The notes below the pieces were generated by a model that made no database searches, was not told where the DNA came from, and saw only the letters and a list, made by a program, of their open reading frames with translations. This document shows positions 30,720 to 43,500 of a stretch of 64,000 nt of DNA, piece after piece; within the stretch, counting starts at the first letter, position 1; each line of letters begins with the position of its first letter. The stretch is from Cyanophora paradoxa (taxonomy: Eukaryota > Glaucocystophyceae > Cyanophorales > Cyanophoraceae): contig QPMI01000590.1 in the NCBI GenBank assembly GCA_004431415.1, positions 1 through 64,000 on the forward strand, in the 5' to 3' direction. Both the position numbers and the translations under genes were made by a program.

Positions 30720-33700
30720 CTACACGTGCCCCTGGGACTTGCAGCCGGCCACTCGGATCCACTTGTCGTCCCCTCCGCCCACGATGTGGAACACTGCCGG
30801 AGCGCATCGGAGGCGTTCGCTGCTCGAGCAAGGAGGGCGCGGGGGTACCCCGGTTGCAGCAGACGTAGAGCTCCGCGAATCCCCCCCCCTTGTGGGGCAC
30901 GCTCTCCGTCGGGCCCGGGTGGTCTGGCGCTCAGGTGAGGGGGCGCGGGTGCGGGGGCGGGGGGGCGGGGAGGGAAGAAGGCGCGCACAGGCGCTCTTCT
31001 CGCAGAGGGCGGAGTGGTCGCTGGGGTGGAAGGTCGCCCCGCAGCGCGCGCACTGGCGCAGCGGCGAGGCCGGCAGCGCCGCCGGCGGGGGCGCCTGCAG
31101 CACCGCCTGCGGGCGCGAGAGCGGCCGCTGCGCCTGTGCTTGCGCCTGCTGCTGCTGCTGCTGCTGCTGCAGGAGCATCTGCTGCACCGGCGTGAGGGAC
31201 ACCGGCCGCTGCGCGGTCGGAGTCTCCCGAGTCGCGGCCGGCGCGGCCGGCTGCACGATGGGCCGGGCGGGAGGGTAGCCCCTAGCGGATGAGAAGCCGG
31301 AGGGGGGGAGGGACGAGCTCGAGGAGGGGGCGGAGAGTGCGGGGCCGGCCAGGGGCGGAACGGGGGGGTACGCCTCCGGCGCGCGCTCCTCGGCGTCCTC
31401 TGGGCCCTGCGCGGGGCCGCTCGCTCCGGGAAGCAAGCGGGACCCGGGGGGGTAGAGAGGGGGTACCGTGATGGGCTTGAAGTAGTTGCCGGGGTCGAAG
31501 GCGGCGGAGGAGCGGCCGTCGGCGCGGGCCACGGAGGGGGCCCGGCTCCCCGCGCCCCCCGCGTGGATCGGCGTCGGCGCCAGCACCCGCCCCAGCGCGC
31601 CCCCGCCCGGCGTCGACGCCAGCTCCCGCTCCGCCGCGTACCCCCCGCGGTAGGAGGCGGGGCCCGAGGCGGCGAGGGCGGCGGCGGAGGAGGGCGTGGG
31701 GGGCTTGCCGGCGCGGTAGGTGCCGTAGATGTCGTGGTGGGGCGGGGGCGGCGGGGCGGGACCGGGCCCGCGGGGGTCGTAGAGGGCCCCCGAGATGCCC
31801 GACATCGACTGGAAGGAGGCCCGCAGCGCCGCCCCCGCCCACGGCTGCGGCTGCTGCCCCGCCGGCTGCGGCGGCGGCGGCGCCAGCGGCTGCACGGGGG
31901 GGTACCCGTACTGCGCGGGGAGGCCCCGGGCGGAGATCGCCTGCTCCCGCTCCCGCTCGGCGGCCCGCAGGTCGCGCTCGCTGTACCCCCCCGAGAAGGT
32001 GGCGCTCAGGTCGCGGCGGAGCGTCGGCGGCTCCTCGTGGTAGGGCGCCCGGCCCTGGGGGTACGCCAGCCGGCCCGTCGGCTGGTAGGGCGGCACGTGG
32101 CGCTCGCGGTCGGGGGCCCCGCGGGAGAGGGAGGGGGAGGGGTCGTAGGGGCGGGAGGGGTACGCCTCGCGGCTCGGGGAGGCGTTGATGGCGAAGCCGT
32201 TGAGGGCGGGGGCGCCCCCGCAGGGAGCCGGCGTGGACGGGCGAGGGCGCCTCGCGGGGCGGCCCCGGCGGCCCCGGCGGCTCCGGAGGCCCCCCGCCTG
32301 CCCCGCCTCCGCCCCCGGCTGCGCGTTGTACAGGAATCGCGTCTGCGGCGCCGGCGGCAGCGCCGGCGGCTCCTCGCCCCCCTCCGTCGTCGCCTGCCGC
32401 GCGAGGCCTCAGGGCGAGGCGGGGACGGGGCGGAGGGGGGGTACGGCGCACGCGGGAGGAGACGGAGATGGCGGGGGACTCGGAGCGCTGCAGGGGGGGC
32501 GGCCCGGGCGGGGTACGCTCCACCACCGAGGACGGGGCCGGGGCGTGGGCGGGGTGTGGGCGGGGGCGGAGGAGGAGGAGGAGGAGGGCCCGCCGGCGGG
32601 GTGCGGGGCCGCGTGGGGGAGGCGGCGCCGAGGGGCGGGGTGGGCGAGCGGGAGCGGGGCCGGGCGGGGGCGTCGGCCCTGCTGGGCCTGCTGGGCCTGC
32701 TGGCCCTGTCCCGCCGCCGCCCTCGCCGGGGCCGCCGGGCCCACCGACGCCTCGTACCGGGGCAGCAGCTCGACGGGCCCAGCGCCCGCCTGCGCCTGCC
32801 CGGCGGGCGCGGCTGGCGGCTGCGCGTGGGGGGCGGCGGCAGGGGCCCCATGGCGGCGTCGCGGGCGGCCGCCTGGGCGAGGGCCGCCACGCTCTGGCGG
32901 ACGCGCACGGGCCGCCCGTTGTACGTCCCCGTCCCCTCGTCGAAGGAGCCGCCCCGCAGCGAGGCGCTGAGGTCCCGGCTGCTGCTGTGCGCGAGGGCCG
33001 CCGGCGGGGCCTCGCGCAGCTCGCGCGAGCTCTGCGAGAAGGCCGCCGGCTGGAAGTCCTCGTGCGACGCGTGGAAGCGCTGCCCGTGGCCGGCCCCCGC
33101 CGCCACCGCCCCCGCCGCGCTCTGCGCCGCCGCCGCCGCCCCCGTGGGGTACACGCCTCGCGAGGATGCGCCCGGGGCGAAGCCGAAGCCGCCGGACTCG
33201 CGGCGGGCGACTTGGGGCGACTTGATGGGGGAGCTCTGGCTGGGGATGGGCGGGGGCGGCTGGGCGAGGGCCGGGGGCGGGGGCGCCGGCGACTGCCCGT
33301 GCACGAGGTCTCCCACCTTGCGCAGCTGCAGGCGCGACCGGTCGAGCTCCAGCTTCGTCGCTGCCGCCCGCCGCCCCGGCCACGTCAGAGGAGGCGGGAG
33401 AGCGGGCTACGAGCACGCCGGGCGGGGGGCACCCTCCAGGCGGTCGGCGAGGTCCGAGATCCTCCGGTTCGAGTCGAAGAGGTCGCGCCGCATCGCGTTG
33501 TCCGCCTCCTGCGCGCCCCGCGCGCCTCAGAAAAGGACGGGAAAGGAGCGCCGGTCGCGGGGGCGGGGGCGGGGGCGGGGACCTGCAGCTGGATGACGCG
33601 CTCGCGGAGGATGATGCGCTCGCGGTTGCTCGACTCGAGCTCCGCGCGCAGGTCGCGCTTCTGCAGCGTCTCGTGGTCCGAGTCCGAGTCCTGCCGCCCC

Positions 33701-34313
33701 GGTCGGGGGTCGCGCGCGCGCGCGTGCGGGGAAGCGCGGGGCCCGCACCGCCGGGTGCGGAGAGGCGGGGAGCTTGCCGGGCAGGCCGGACCGCGACGGG
33801 CTCGGCGGCGTGCCTCCCAGCCCCGGCGCGTGGAGCCGCGGCGACGTGGGATACTCTCGCGACGCGGGATCGACGGGAGCCCCGCCGGGCCGTTGCCTGT
33901 GGGCGACGGACTCCTGCAGCTTCCGCATCGCGATCTCAAGCTCCGCGTTCTTTCGAACCTCCTTCTCCAGCTCCTTTTTCAGAAGATCGACGGTTTCCTG
34001 CGGCAACGCCGTGGTTAGGGCGGAAACGCCAACTCTGATTCCGGCCGCTAGGCGCGCGCGGCGATTCCGACGGCATCGCAACGCACGTGAAGCAGCTCTC
34101 GTTCCATCTGAAACGCCTGCGCGGCGCCGGGCGGAGCTTTAGCGCGGGATCCCCGGCCGGCGGCCGCGGGGCGCCGTTCGCGTGCGCTTTCACCCTGTCA
34201 CGCACCTGCGTGTCATCTTTGAACTTCCGAATTGTTTTGAGCGCATGTTCGAGCTTCGCTCTGAGCTCGACGACCTCCGCGGCCTGGTCGGCCACATCCG
34301 GCTCGAACAACAT
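30720..34313 (-). CDS. coiled-coil, Pro/Ser-rich protein with a C-terminal Cys cluster (multi-exon)
   Basis: Unrecognised. From the ATG at 34313 the first exon encodes a helix (VVELRAKLEHALKTIRKFKD) ending at a GT donor. Exon 2, after a ttgccgcag acceptor, continues as coiled coil (ETVDLLKKELEKEVRKNAEL). A further helical exon lies near 33690-33590 and another near 33520-33440. Then follow about 2 kb of Pro/Ser/Ala/Gly-rich, poly-Gln-containing disordered sequence. Near the end are CARCGATFHPSDHSALCEKS, a possible zinc knuckle, and a last stretch with VFHIVGGGDDKWIRVAGCKS before the stop at 30720. Some splice joins are unresolved. It may be a scaffold or cytoskeletal adaptor; this is inference from composition. 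Confidence 0.6.
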
Positions 34314-34529
34314 CTTACGACTGCGTTGCTACAGCCAAGCGTTGCTGCAGCTCTCGCCGAGTCGCCCGGCCGCGTTGCCGCCGACTTGCCGGCGAGTTGC
34401 CGCGAAGTGCTGGGTACGGGAGCCTGGGAACAGCATCGCCAGCTGAGCTTCCTCTCGGCGCAGCTTGTGTCGTTGAGCTCTTAGCGACACTGCGGAGCCC
34501 CAGCCGCGTCCCAGGCGGTCGTCGTCGGG

Positions 34530-35907
34530 ATGGCGCGGGCCCCGGCCAGCGCTGTCGGCCCCAGCAGGAGCGCCGCTGCGCTAGTCGCGCTTCTGGTGGT
34601 CCTGTGCGTGCAGCGAAGCTGTGCGTACGCCGGTGTCTTCAGCCAGGTCGACGAGTTTGCGGGGCCCGAAGCCGCGAGGCACGGCGGGGACGTGATCCTC
34701 ACGAACCACGTCCGAATCCGGCCGGAGCTCTTCCAGCGCTTCATGCGCTCAATCAGGCAGGTGAACCCGACGGTCGAGGTCGTCGTCTTCTTCGCGGAGA
34801 TTGACGAGGACAGCTCCCACATCCTGCGCACCTTCGGTGGCAAGTTCGTCGTCTTCAACGAGTCCGCGCTGCCGCGCGAGGAACTCCCGCACGAAACGTG
34901 GATCCACCGGCGCGCCCGCCCGCCGCCCGAGCCCGCGCGCCGAATTTGATCCCGCGGCGCCATGGCAGGTTCACGCTCTGGCGGATGTTTCTGGAGGCGC
35001 GGGGCCCGGACGTGTACAAGCGGGTCTTCCTGTGCGACTCGCGCGACGTCGTCTTCTTCGGGGACCCGTTCGCGAGGCTGCCCGACAACCTGACGCAGCA
35101 GGCGCGTGCGCCTCGCGCTCGCCGCTGCTGGCGCTGACGCTGACGCCGGCGGCGGTGCAGGTGTTCCTGTGCGACGCGACGGTGGGCGAGTGCCCGTGGA
35201 ACACGAAGTGGGTGCTGGAGTGCTTCGGCCCCGAGATGCAGGCGGCCCTCAAGGACCGCCGCATGGCCATCGGGGGCACCAACGTCGGCACCTACGCCCA
35301 CATGCTCGAGTACTGCCGCACCCAGGTGCCCCGCCCCCCGTCCACCTCCCGCTCTACCCCCCCGCTCATGCCTGCGCCCCCCCAGGAGCGGCTGATCGGG
35401 CAGGTGCCGTGCCGGACCTCCGCGCGCGACAACGTCATCCTCAACGCGCTCCTGTGGAACGGCCACCTCCGCGAGCCCGAGGCCCGCCCCGCCCGTACCC
35501 CCTTCCCCCCGCCGTCCCGCGACGCGTACCCCCACAGATCCTCGACAACTCGCGGAGCTGGCTGGGAACCCTCATCTACAAGGCACGTACCCCCGCTGAG
35601 ACCCTGAGTCGCCCCCGTCTGATTGATTGCGTACCCCGCAGGGAAATTTCACCCGCGATCGGTTCGGGCGGCCCACGAACGGCGGGCTCGTACCCTTCGC
35701 CGCCCTGCACCAGGCCCGCCCCCTGTACCCCTCCCCCTCCCCCCTCTGCCGCGCCCGACTCGACACCTCGGGGCCGCGCAGTACGATCGGCACCCGTGGC
35801 TGGTGGACATGATCAAGGGCATGTACCCCTACGACCCCGAGCTGGAGAAGTACTTCGTCTTCTACCCCGCCCTGCAACAGGGGGACCAGGGTAAGCCGCA
35901 GTGGTAG
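34530..35907 (+). CDS. secretory-pathway glycosyltransferase (GT-A-like), 338 aa, 7 exons
   Basis: Exons read as 34530-34909, 34969-35101, 35161-35325, 35386-35481, 35538-35582, 35642-35713 and 35782-35907; they sum to 1017 nt with no internal stop. An N-terminal hydrophobic segment (about 14-33, ALVALLVVLCVQRSCA) is a signal peptide or anchor. The nucleotide-sugar/metal-binding motif is FLCDSRDVVFFGDPF with Asp150 and Asp153. The later GTNVGTYAHMLEY and ARDNVILNALLW segments resemble the second half of the fold in related plant and algal transferases. Likely acts in ER or Golgi; donor and acceptor are unknown. Five of its six introns begin GC rather than GT, which is unusual. It is head-to-head with the coiled-coil gene (217 bp apart). 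Confidence 0.85.
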
Positions 35908-36601
35908 CCGAGGAGTTTAGTTTTCAGGCAGGCATGGTCAAGGAGCACAGGGGCAGCTGCAGGACATGTACGATTATCGACTATCATAGTATACTATCGA
36001 ATTCTTGGGTTCGATTCGGCAAGCATGAAACACCTTACGGAAACAAATTTTAAGCAACAGAAAGCTCTAGATCTGGGCATGCGCACTGCGGCAGCTGCAG
36101 GCTGCAGCTGCATGCGCAGGTGCAATACTTGCCAAGTTGGCTGAAAACACCTAGCTATAGTACTACAGCGCTAGCTTCAGAAGCGTCTTAAAAGCAGTAT
36201 TCTAATACAACAGGGCACGTGCACGTGCACACGCACGCGCCTTTCGCACGCACAAACGTTGAAATCAGAGAGGCGAGGATGCAGATAAAAAGCTCGACTC
36301 GGCGAGCTACATAGATCTGGGGTAGCTGCCGCATCAGATGATCATGAAAAGAAGCGAGACGCCGGGATGGACGGAAACTCAAAATCGGTTGTACTACGTA
36401 TACGGTAGGCAAAGTACTGTTACAACGGTATACGCTATAAAAAAACCTACATATCTGTCACAAAAAATATTATGAGCTACCAGGCTAGTCGAAGAGCCGT
36501 TGAGCTTGAAACTAGCTTCAAATGCTTTGAACCGCTGATCCGAGCACGCGAGAGCAACGAGGGGGGGCGAGCAAGGGGCTGGGCGGGGGCACGGGTCATG
36601 G
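35908..36601. other. convergent intergenic region, AT-rich
   Basis: Lies between two 3' ends. AT-rich with many short palindromes (ctgcagctgcatgcgcag near 36097, agctatagtactacagcgct near 36162, gcacgtgcacgtgc near 36215). No coding or RNA gene recognised; probably holds the polyadenylation signals of both neighbours. Confidence 0.5.
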
Positions 36602-38154
36602 TCAGAAGGCGGGCGCGCCGGGCTCGGCGTGGAGTTGGAGCTCGGCGAGCTGGCGGCGCTCGAGCTCGCAGAGGAGGGCGTCGAGGGCGACGGGGAGGAG
36701 GCCCTCGGGCTCCCCGCACAGCCGCGAGAGCTCCAGGCCCACCAGCGCCGGGCACGCCCCCGAGAGCCCCGCCACGAAGGCCGCGCCCTCCCCCCACGAG
36801 TCCAGCCCGTCCACCTGCAGCTCCCGCAGGCGGGGCAGGCGCGCGAGGGCGCGCAGGGCGGCGCCGGCCCCGCAGCGGATCGCGAGGTCGGGGCCCGTCA
36901 CCTCCAGCGACTCCAGCGTCGCCGCGTGGGCGCCCTCGCCCAGCGCCCCGAAGAGCGGCTCGTCGAGGAGCTTGCAGGCCCGCGGGGGGCCCGGGCAGGC
37001 CTGCGAGGGCCCGTCGGCGAGGCGGAGGGAGAGGCTGCGCACGCCCCCCAGGGCGGGGGCGGCGAGGGGCAGCGCCGAGCAGGAGGCGAGGCGCAGGTCC
37101 GGGCAGGCGCCGCCCAGGCAGGCGGCGAGGGCCTCCGGGGCGCCCGGGGCGGCGAAGTCGACGGCCTCGACGAGGAGGCTGCCGAGGGCGAGGCCGAGGC
37201 CCCCGAGGGCGGCGAGCGCGTCGTACCCCCGCACGGCGGCGGAGGAGAGGGAGCGGAGGAGGGGGAAGGCGGCCCGGAGGGCGGCGAGGTCGGCGGGGCG
37301 CCCCAGCCGCGGGCCGGGGCCGGCCCCGAGGCGGCGCAGACGCTCGCCGCGAGCCGCTCGACGCCCGAGCCGGGGCCGCCGAGGCGCGGCAGGCACGCCG
37401 GGCGGGGCTCCCCCGGGACCTCCAGCACGAGGAGCCCCGGCAGGGACGAGGGGAGCCGGAGGCTCCAGAACAGGGCCCCCTCGACATGGGGCGGCAGGCG
37501 CTCCGCCGGCGTCGCGCGCCCGCGGAGGAGCGCCGGGCTCTGGCGGACCGTCTGGGAGACGCGCAGCTCCAGGGCGCGCACGCTTCCGGGGACCGCGCGG
37601 GCCACCTCCCAGAGCCTGGCGGCCGCGGCGAGCGACTCCGACTCCTCCTCCTGCGGGCGAGCGCGCGTCGGAGGCGACGGGGCGGCGGGATCGGCGGGCG
37701 GCGCACGTCGAGCCGGGCATGGGGGTCCATCTCCACCAGCACTCGGAGCCGCAGGCGCCTCAGCTGCGCGAACTTCGCCTGGCGGAGCACGCTGCAGGCG
37801 TACTGCAGATTGAGGAACGGCCCGTCCGACCCGTCCCCCGGCTCCCGAAGCAGCTCGAAGCGACGCCTGCTCCCTTGCTGGACGGTCGCAAAGCGAAGTC
37901 CCACGCTGCGGACACCAATTGCAAAAGGACGCCGTCATTCGCCCGTTGCAATCGTCGGGCAGCGCGAGATCTAGCAGCGAAGAATCGAACCTTAGAGAGA
38001 GATCGACCCAGCACTGCGATTCAACGCGCCGTAGGGCGCTGTTCACGGCGCCGAGGCAAGTGCGGTCCCTTGGACAGAGCAGGGCGAAGATCGAACGGAG
38101 GACGCCATCCGGGAGCTCTTCGAGCGAGGCTCGCGTAATGTTTTCGGCCGCCAT
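36602..38154 (-). CDS. F-box protein with leucine-rich repeats (multi-exon)
   Basis: The ATG at 38154 opens an F-box (LEELPDGVLRSIFALLCPRD and following residues, about 10-48), the adaptor domain that docks substrate receptors on SCF ubiquitin ligases. Exon 1 ends at 37943; a 37-nt GC-AG intron (37942-37906) leads to an exon with RFELLREPGDG and LRQAKFAQLRRLRLRVLVEM. A GT-AG intron follows, then Leu-rich sequence (SVRALELRVSQTVR; LPGLLVLEVPGE; LESLEVTGPDLAI; LPRLRELQVDGLDSW) typical of irregular LRRs, ending at 36602. One splice join near 37.3 kb is unresolved (frame change). The target protein is unknown. Confidence 0.75.
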
Positions 38155-38497
38155 GGCGCCGGCTGGATCTCTCTTCGGCGCCGGCCGACCGGACCGGACC
38201 AGGGAGCAGTCCGGCCCTGTGGGAGACTGTACCCCCGCAAACAGTGCAATTGAACTGTGTCGAATTCGCGCACGCGCACGCCACGGTGATGGCAAGGCAA
38301 GCCTCAAGTACGTCTGCACGCTAGCTAGCTGCAGTCAAGCTGCCGACGCCTGCCCGGCGGCCGTCCCTCGCTTCAGTCAAGCTGGCGTGACGTCGCTGCT
38401 GGAGCTCCGACCACCTGCAGCTTCGATTGCTTGCAAATTGAAAGGCTGTGCGCTCGCTTGTCAGCTGCGCTGCAGCCGGAGCTCGAGCGCTGCAGCC

Positions 38498-39896
38498 ATG
38501 GCAGGCGACAACGTTAACCCGCGGGACGCGGTGGAGATCCGCGGCGACGGACGTTCCGGCGCCGCGGCAGCAGAGGCGTGGCGGGAGGAGATCGAGAAGA
38601 CAGCAGCGCGCATCCGCTCCGGCGAGCTCCGCATCGCAGCGGGCGCCGCGGTCCGGCTGGACTCTAACGGCGCGTACACGAATAGTAAGCCGGAGAAGCG
38701 CGGGGAGAGCGGCGGGGATGCGGACGAGGAGGGGGGCGACGGGGACGAGGGCGAGGAAGTCCCCGGCGCCGCGCTAAGCGAGATCGAGGAGCTCCTGCAG
38801 GCGGCGGCGGGCGCCAGCGGCGGGCTCGGCGAGGTGCACGTGTGCGGCGGCTTCGGCAGGGAGATGGACGGCGGCGAGGTGGAGCAGGACGGTAGGAACT
38901 TCAGTTGAATTAATTCAAATCCTCCGGGCCTTCAGTTTAAGCTCGCACAGTGCTCCGGATCGTCCAGGCGGCGGTCGGAGGGACGCAGAAGAGCCTGCGC
39001 GCGCTCTCCATCGAGGGCGACCAGGCCCGGAACCCGATCGTGCGCGCGCGCGCAAACCAAATCCGGATTCGAATTGCGAGATCAAAAGCTGAAGCTGGAG
39101 GGCGGCGGGGGCAGGTGGCGGGGGACGAGGAGCTGGCGGCGCTGCTGGCGGGGCAGCCGCTGGAGCGCCTGCGCCTGACCGCCTCGCTCGCCCTCGCCGA
39201 CGAGCTCGTCGCCGCCCTCGCCGACGCCTGCCCGGGCCTCCACTCCCTCGCCGCCAAGTGCGCCCCCGCATTGAATCCCAGCGTCCACCCGCGCGCGCGG
39301 GGATCTAATTCGACTCGGGGCAGCTTCTGGGACGAGGAGGCGCTGGGCGCGGCGGCGGCCTTCGCGCACCTGCGGGAGCTCACGAGCCTCGCCGCCGTCG
39401 AGTTCGGGGCCGGCCTCGCCGCCCTCGCCGACGGGCCCGCCGGCCGCTCCCTCCGCGCCCTCCGCGCCCTCCCGTGCGCCCCCCGGCGCCCCGCCCCGCC
39501 CTGCCCCGGCACTGTACCCCCCCTCGATCGGCCCCCAGCTCACCCCGGGGTAGGGAGAAGGGGCGGGGCCGGTCACATTCACCGTGGAGGGCCTCGAGGT
39601 ACCCCCGCCCACGGCCCGCGCGCGGTCGTACCCCGGCCCCGGGCCGGGACCGGGGCCCGAGGGCCGACCGCGCCGCCCGCCGCAGGCCCTGGCGCGCATG
39701 CCTCGCCTCGCCGATGTCGGCATACCCCTCCTGGTCCGCTCAGCCTCGTGGTCCCGTGTGGCCGCCGGCCCCTTCCTTCCCCGCGCCCCTCTTGACTCTC
39801 CCCCCCGCCCCGCCCCGCCCCTCGCCGCAGCCGTCGGCGGAGGGCCCCGAGGCGCAGGCGGCGCTCGCGGCCCTCCGCGGCCGCTTCGGCCTCTGA
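38498..39896 (+). CDS. LRR-like protein with acidic N-terminus (multi-exon)
   Basis: Starts MAGDNVNPRDAVEIRGDG at 38498. The first exon is Ala/Glu/Asp-rich with an acidic tract (about residues 68-90) and ends at a GT donor. Later exons carry LRR-like pieces: LRIVQAAVGGTQKSLRALSI, ELAALLAGQPLERLRLTASL, LADACPGLHSLAAK, FAHLRELTSLAAVEF and ARMPRLADVGI, with a final exon ending LAALRGRFGL at 39896. Introns are short (about 50-80 nt, GT-AG in those traced) with a ctgag/ctgac-like branch site. It is head-to-head with the F-box/LRR gene (344 bp), which suggests shared regulation; distant kinship between them is possible. Confidence 0.65.
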
Positions 39897-40514
39897 GCTT
39901 CAAGGGCGCCCCGGGCCCGCCCCGCCCGGCCCCATTCTGCTCGAGTCGCTCAGCAGTCGTCGTCGCGTACGCGGCCCTCGAGCTCGGTTGTTAGATAGTG
40001 GGATTTATTCCTGCTGTTCCGGCCAGTTCGAATCTAATTGTCCTCAATTTATTTTCCTCTGCCGCGCACGACCCTCTGCGCTGGTGACCGCAGCTTTGCC
40101 GCGCGCTGTGCTTCCATTCACACATGTACAACACCCACACGAGGGAGCGCCCCGCGATGCCCGCGGGGCGCCCCGGCTCGAGGAAGCAGCGCGTAGGCGG
40201 CGTTTTGCGGTAGGCCCTAGCTGCTACGCGGCTCGCGCCCATGGGCCGCGAGGCGGGGGGTCTTGAAGTGAACGCCGCGTCCCGGCCTCGCCGCCCCAGG
40301 AGGGGCGGGGCGGGGCGAGGCGCGCCCCCGAAGAGGTCCCCACGGCCCGCCGGCGGTGGACGCGTCGACCGCCCCCGGACCGGCGGAGGACCGGTCCGGT
40401 GGCCGTCGCCGCCGCCCCCACGAAAACGAAAACGTCTTCCCCGCTATGTACACCCGCGATCCCCAATCCCAGAGCTCCTCCTCCTCCCCCCCCTCCTCCT
40501 CCCCTCGATCGTCT
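39897..40514. other. convergent intergenic region
   Basis: GC-rich to 39.96 kb, then an AT-richer patch (39990-40060, tttattcctgctgttccgg) and GC-rich sequence again. Open frames on both strands are Arg/Pro/Gly shadows. No gene recognised. Confidence 0.45.
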
Positions 40515-43500
40515 TCACTGCTTTGCGGCGGCGTCGTTGGCGTTGTTGGCGTCCAGCGCCGCGTTGACGGCCCTGCGCGGCGCCCGCGCGCTTCTAAGAA
40601 CAGAGAGGCGGGCCGGGGCCGGGGGCGGGGGCGGGGCGGGCGGACGCGGAGAGGCGGCCGGAGTGGGCGGCGAGGAGGCGGGAGACAGTGTCGGCGGGGG
40701 CGTCCGCCGCCAGCAGGCCCATCTCCCTCAGCAGGCTCTGCGCCCCCGCCGCCCCGTGAGGCCCAGCGAGGAGGCAGGGGCGAGGGCGGGCCGGGCCGCA
40801 CCGCGAGCGCCTCCACCTGGGGCGCCGCGGGGGCCTCCCCGGCCGCGGCCGGGGCCGGGGCCGGGGCCGGCTCGGCGGCGGGCGCGGGCGCGGGGGCGAC
40901 AGCGGTGGTGGCGGCGGCGGGCGGCTGCTCGGAGGCCTGCGTGCGTGCCGGGGAGGCCGTGAGCGAGGCCTCCAGAAAGCAGGAGAGGAGAGGGGGCGGA
41001 CAAGGCCGAGGTTGACCCAGTCGTCGTCGCGCCCGCCCGCCTCCACCGACTCCGGATCCGCCACCGAGGAGCCGAGCTCGCTGCCGGGGCGCCCCGCCGG
41101 TCGGCTGCCGGCTGCGCGGCGCGGCGCGGCGCGGCGGGGCGGGGCGGGGCGGGGCGCACCTCTCAACCTCGACGCCGTCGTCCACGTCGTCAGAGGCGGC
41201 CGCGGGGCCGCGGAGCCGGCCGCCTCGACCGACGCCTCGGCGGCCTTGCGGGCGGCATCCGCCTGCTCCTCGGCCTCCGCAGCAGCCGCCGCGCCGGCCG
41301 CCCAGGCAGCCTCGGCGGCCTCGGCGGCGCGGGCCTCGGCGGCGGCCTCGGCGGCCTGGCGCGCGCGCAGCTGATCCTCGGCGGCCGTCTGCGGGGCCGT
41401 CTGAGCCTCGCCCCCGGGGGCCGGGGCGGGCGCGGGGCGGGGCGCACTCGGATGGACGCGGCGATGGCGAGAGCGACCGCCTTTTCCTTGGCGGCCTCGG
41501 CGACCGCCTGCTCCTCGACGACGGACGCGGCCTCGGCGGCCTCGGCGGCCTCGGCGGCCTGGCGCGCGCGCAGCTGATCCTCGGCGGCCGTCTGCGGGGC
41601 CGTCTGAGCCTCGCCCCCAGGGGCCGGGGCGGGCGCGGGGCGGGTCGCACGCGGATGGACGCGGCGATAGCGAGGGCGACCGCCGCTTCCTCGTTAGCGT
41701 CGGCGGCAGAGGCGGCGGCGGGGGTCGCCTTCACCTGAGCCGGCGCGCCGCCTCGGCGGGGGCGAGGGCGAGAGGGAGGGGGAGGGGAGGGGCCGGGGCG
41801 CACGGGGGCGGCGGGGGCCTTGCCCTTGGGGTCGGCGACGACCTCGATCTCGACCCAGATCTTGTGCCCGAAGCGCGCCCCGTCCCCCGGCGCCGTCGCC
41901 AGCCGGAAGTACTGCTTGTAGCGGCCCTCGCTGCGAGTGCGGCTCAGGAGACGGGGGCGGACGAGGGGAGAGGGGGGGAGAGGACTTGGCGGGGGCGACG
42001 CAGTCGATGGAGACGTCGACCTCCTGGCCCGGCTGAGCGAGGGCGGCGAGGGGCACGTGCGGGACCACGGCGAGCGGGTCGCCCCCGATGGAGGCCAGCA
42101 CAGTGCCCTGCGGCCACCGCTCCGGGCCTGCGCGGCCGTCGGGAGGGGCGGCGCAGGGTGGGGAGGGGGCGGCGGGGCGGGGGGCACCCTCGTTGCGGAG
42201 GCGCCAGATCTTGGTGAAGCGGGCACCCGCGGAGACGCGCGAGTTGTCGAAGATCTGGGCCCGCGGAGTGAGAAGGTAGAGGGGGGTACGAGGCGGCGGT
42301 CCGAGCGGACCGTCACGTCGCGAACGAAGCGGGCGGTGGGGTACTGGACCGACGCCGGGCCCGGGGCCGACGGGGCCGCGGCCGGTGCCGGGGCCGGAAC
42401 CGGGGCCGGGGCGGGCGGCGCGGAGGGCGCGGGGCCCTGGGCCGGGGCGGCGGGGACGGGGAGGGCGCCTGGGCGCGGGCGGGGTGCATCGGGGGCCGGT
42501 AGGGGTGTGGTGCCCGATGCCGTTGACGAGGCCGGCGAGCTTGGGGATGAACGTCTCCACGAGCTGCTGCACGGGGTGCCGCCCCCCGAAGGGCGGCGGC
42601 GCGCCCCACGGGCCGCCCCAGCGCCCCCGCGCCCGCCGTGCGGGCCGTGGACGTGCGGGCCGGGGCCCCAGCGGCGGCCGCAGCCGCCGCGGCGGCCGCC
42701 GAAGTCGGCGGCGCCGCGGCTGGCGGAGGAGGTGACGGCCACGGGGATGACCTGCACGTCGTGCTTCGGGTTGTGGCCCTTGGCGTCGTAGCACGGCCTG
42801 AGGCCCGGTCGGGGGACGCCCCCGCACCCGCCCCGGCGAGCGGCGCGAGCGCACCCGCAGAGGTCGTAGTTCCCGCAGGTGTAGCAGTGGTGGCGGGTCC
42901 CGTAGATCGGGGCCTGGGCGGCTGTTAGCGCCGTAGAGCGGAGAGGCGGCGCGGGGCGCGGGACGCGGGCGCGCCTTGCCGCAGGAGTCGCACTGCACGC
43001 CGGCGTGGATGCCGTGGTACAGCATCTCCGTCTCACCGCCCGCGGCGGGCGCGGCGGGCGCGGCGGAGGGAGCCGCGCCCGGTGCCGCGGCGGCGGCGGC
43101 GGCGGCGGCGGAGGGCGCCGCGCTCGGAGCGGCGGCGTTGGCGGCGGCGGCGGGCCGGCGTTGGCGTTGGCGGCGGCGGCGGCGGCGTGGGCGCGGAGGG
43201 CCTCGGCGGCGGCGCGGGCGGCCATCTCGGGCTCCTCCGGCACGATCAGGCCGTCCGGGTACACGTCCGCTGCGAGCGCGCGGGGGTCAACGGGCGCGCC
43301 CGGCCGAGTCGAGCCCGCGCGGGCGGGGCGCGGCGCACCCACGAGGACCTTGCCGGGCTTGTACATCTTCATCAGCTGGTGCTTCCCGTGCGTCCCGGCT
43401 GCGATGCACACGCAGAACACCGATCGGCGTCGACTTGTACAGACACGGGCGAGAAGGACGGGACGCGCACCCTTCTCGCAGGCCGAGCACAGGTCGTAGT

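Noticed and set aside
31563-33596. Very long plus-strand open frames opposite the coiled-coil gene
   Set aside because: They are low-stop GC-rich shadows (Arg/Gly/Pro-rich, no motif); the minus strand has coiled coils and splice sites.
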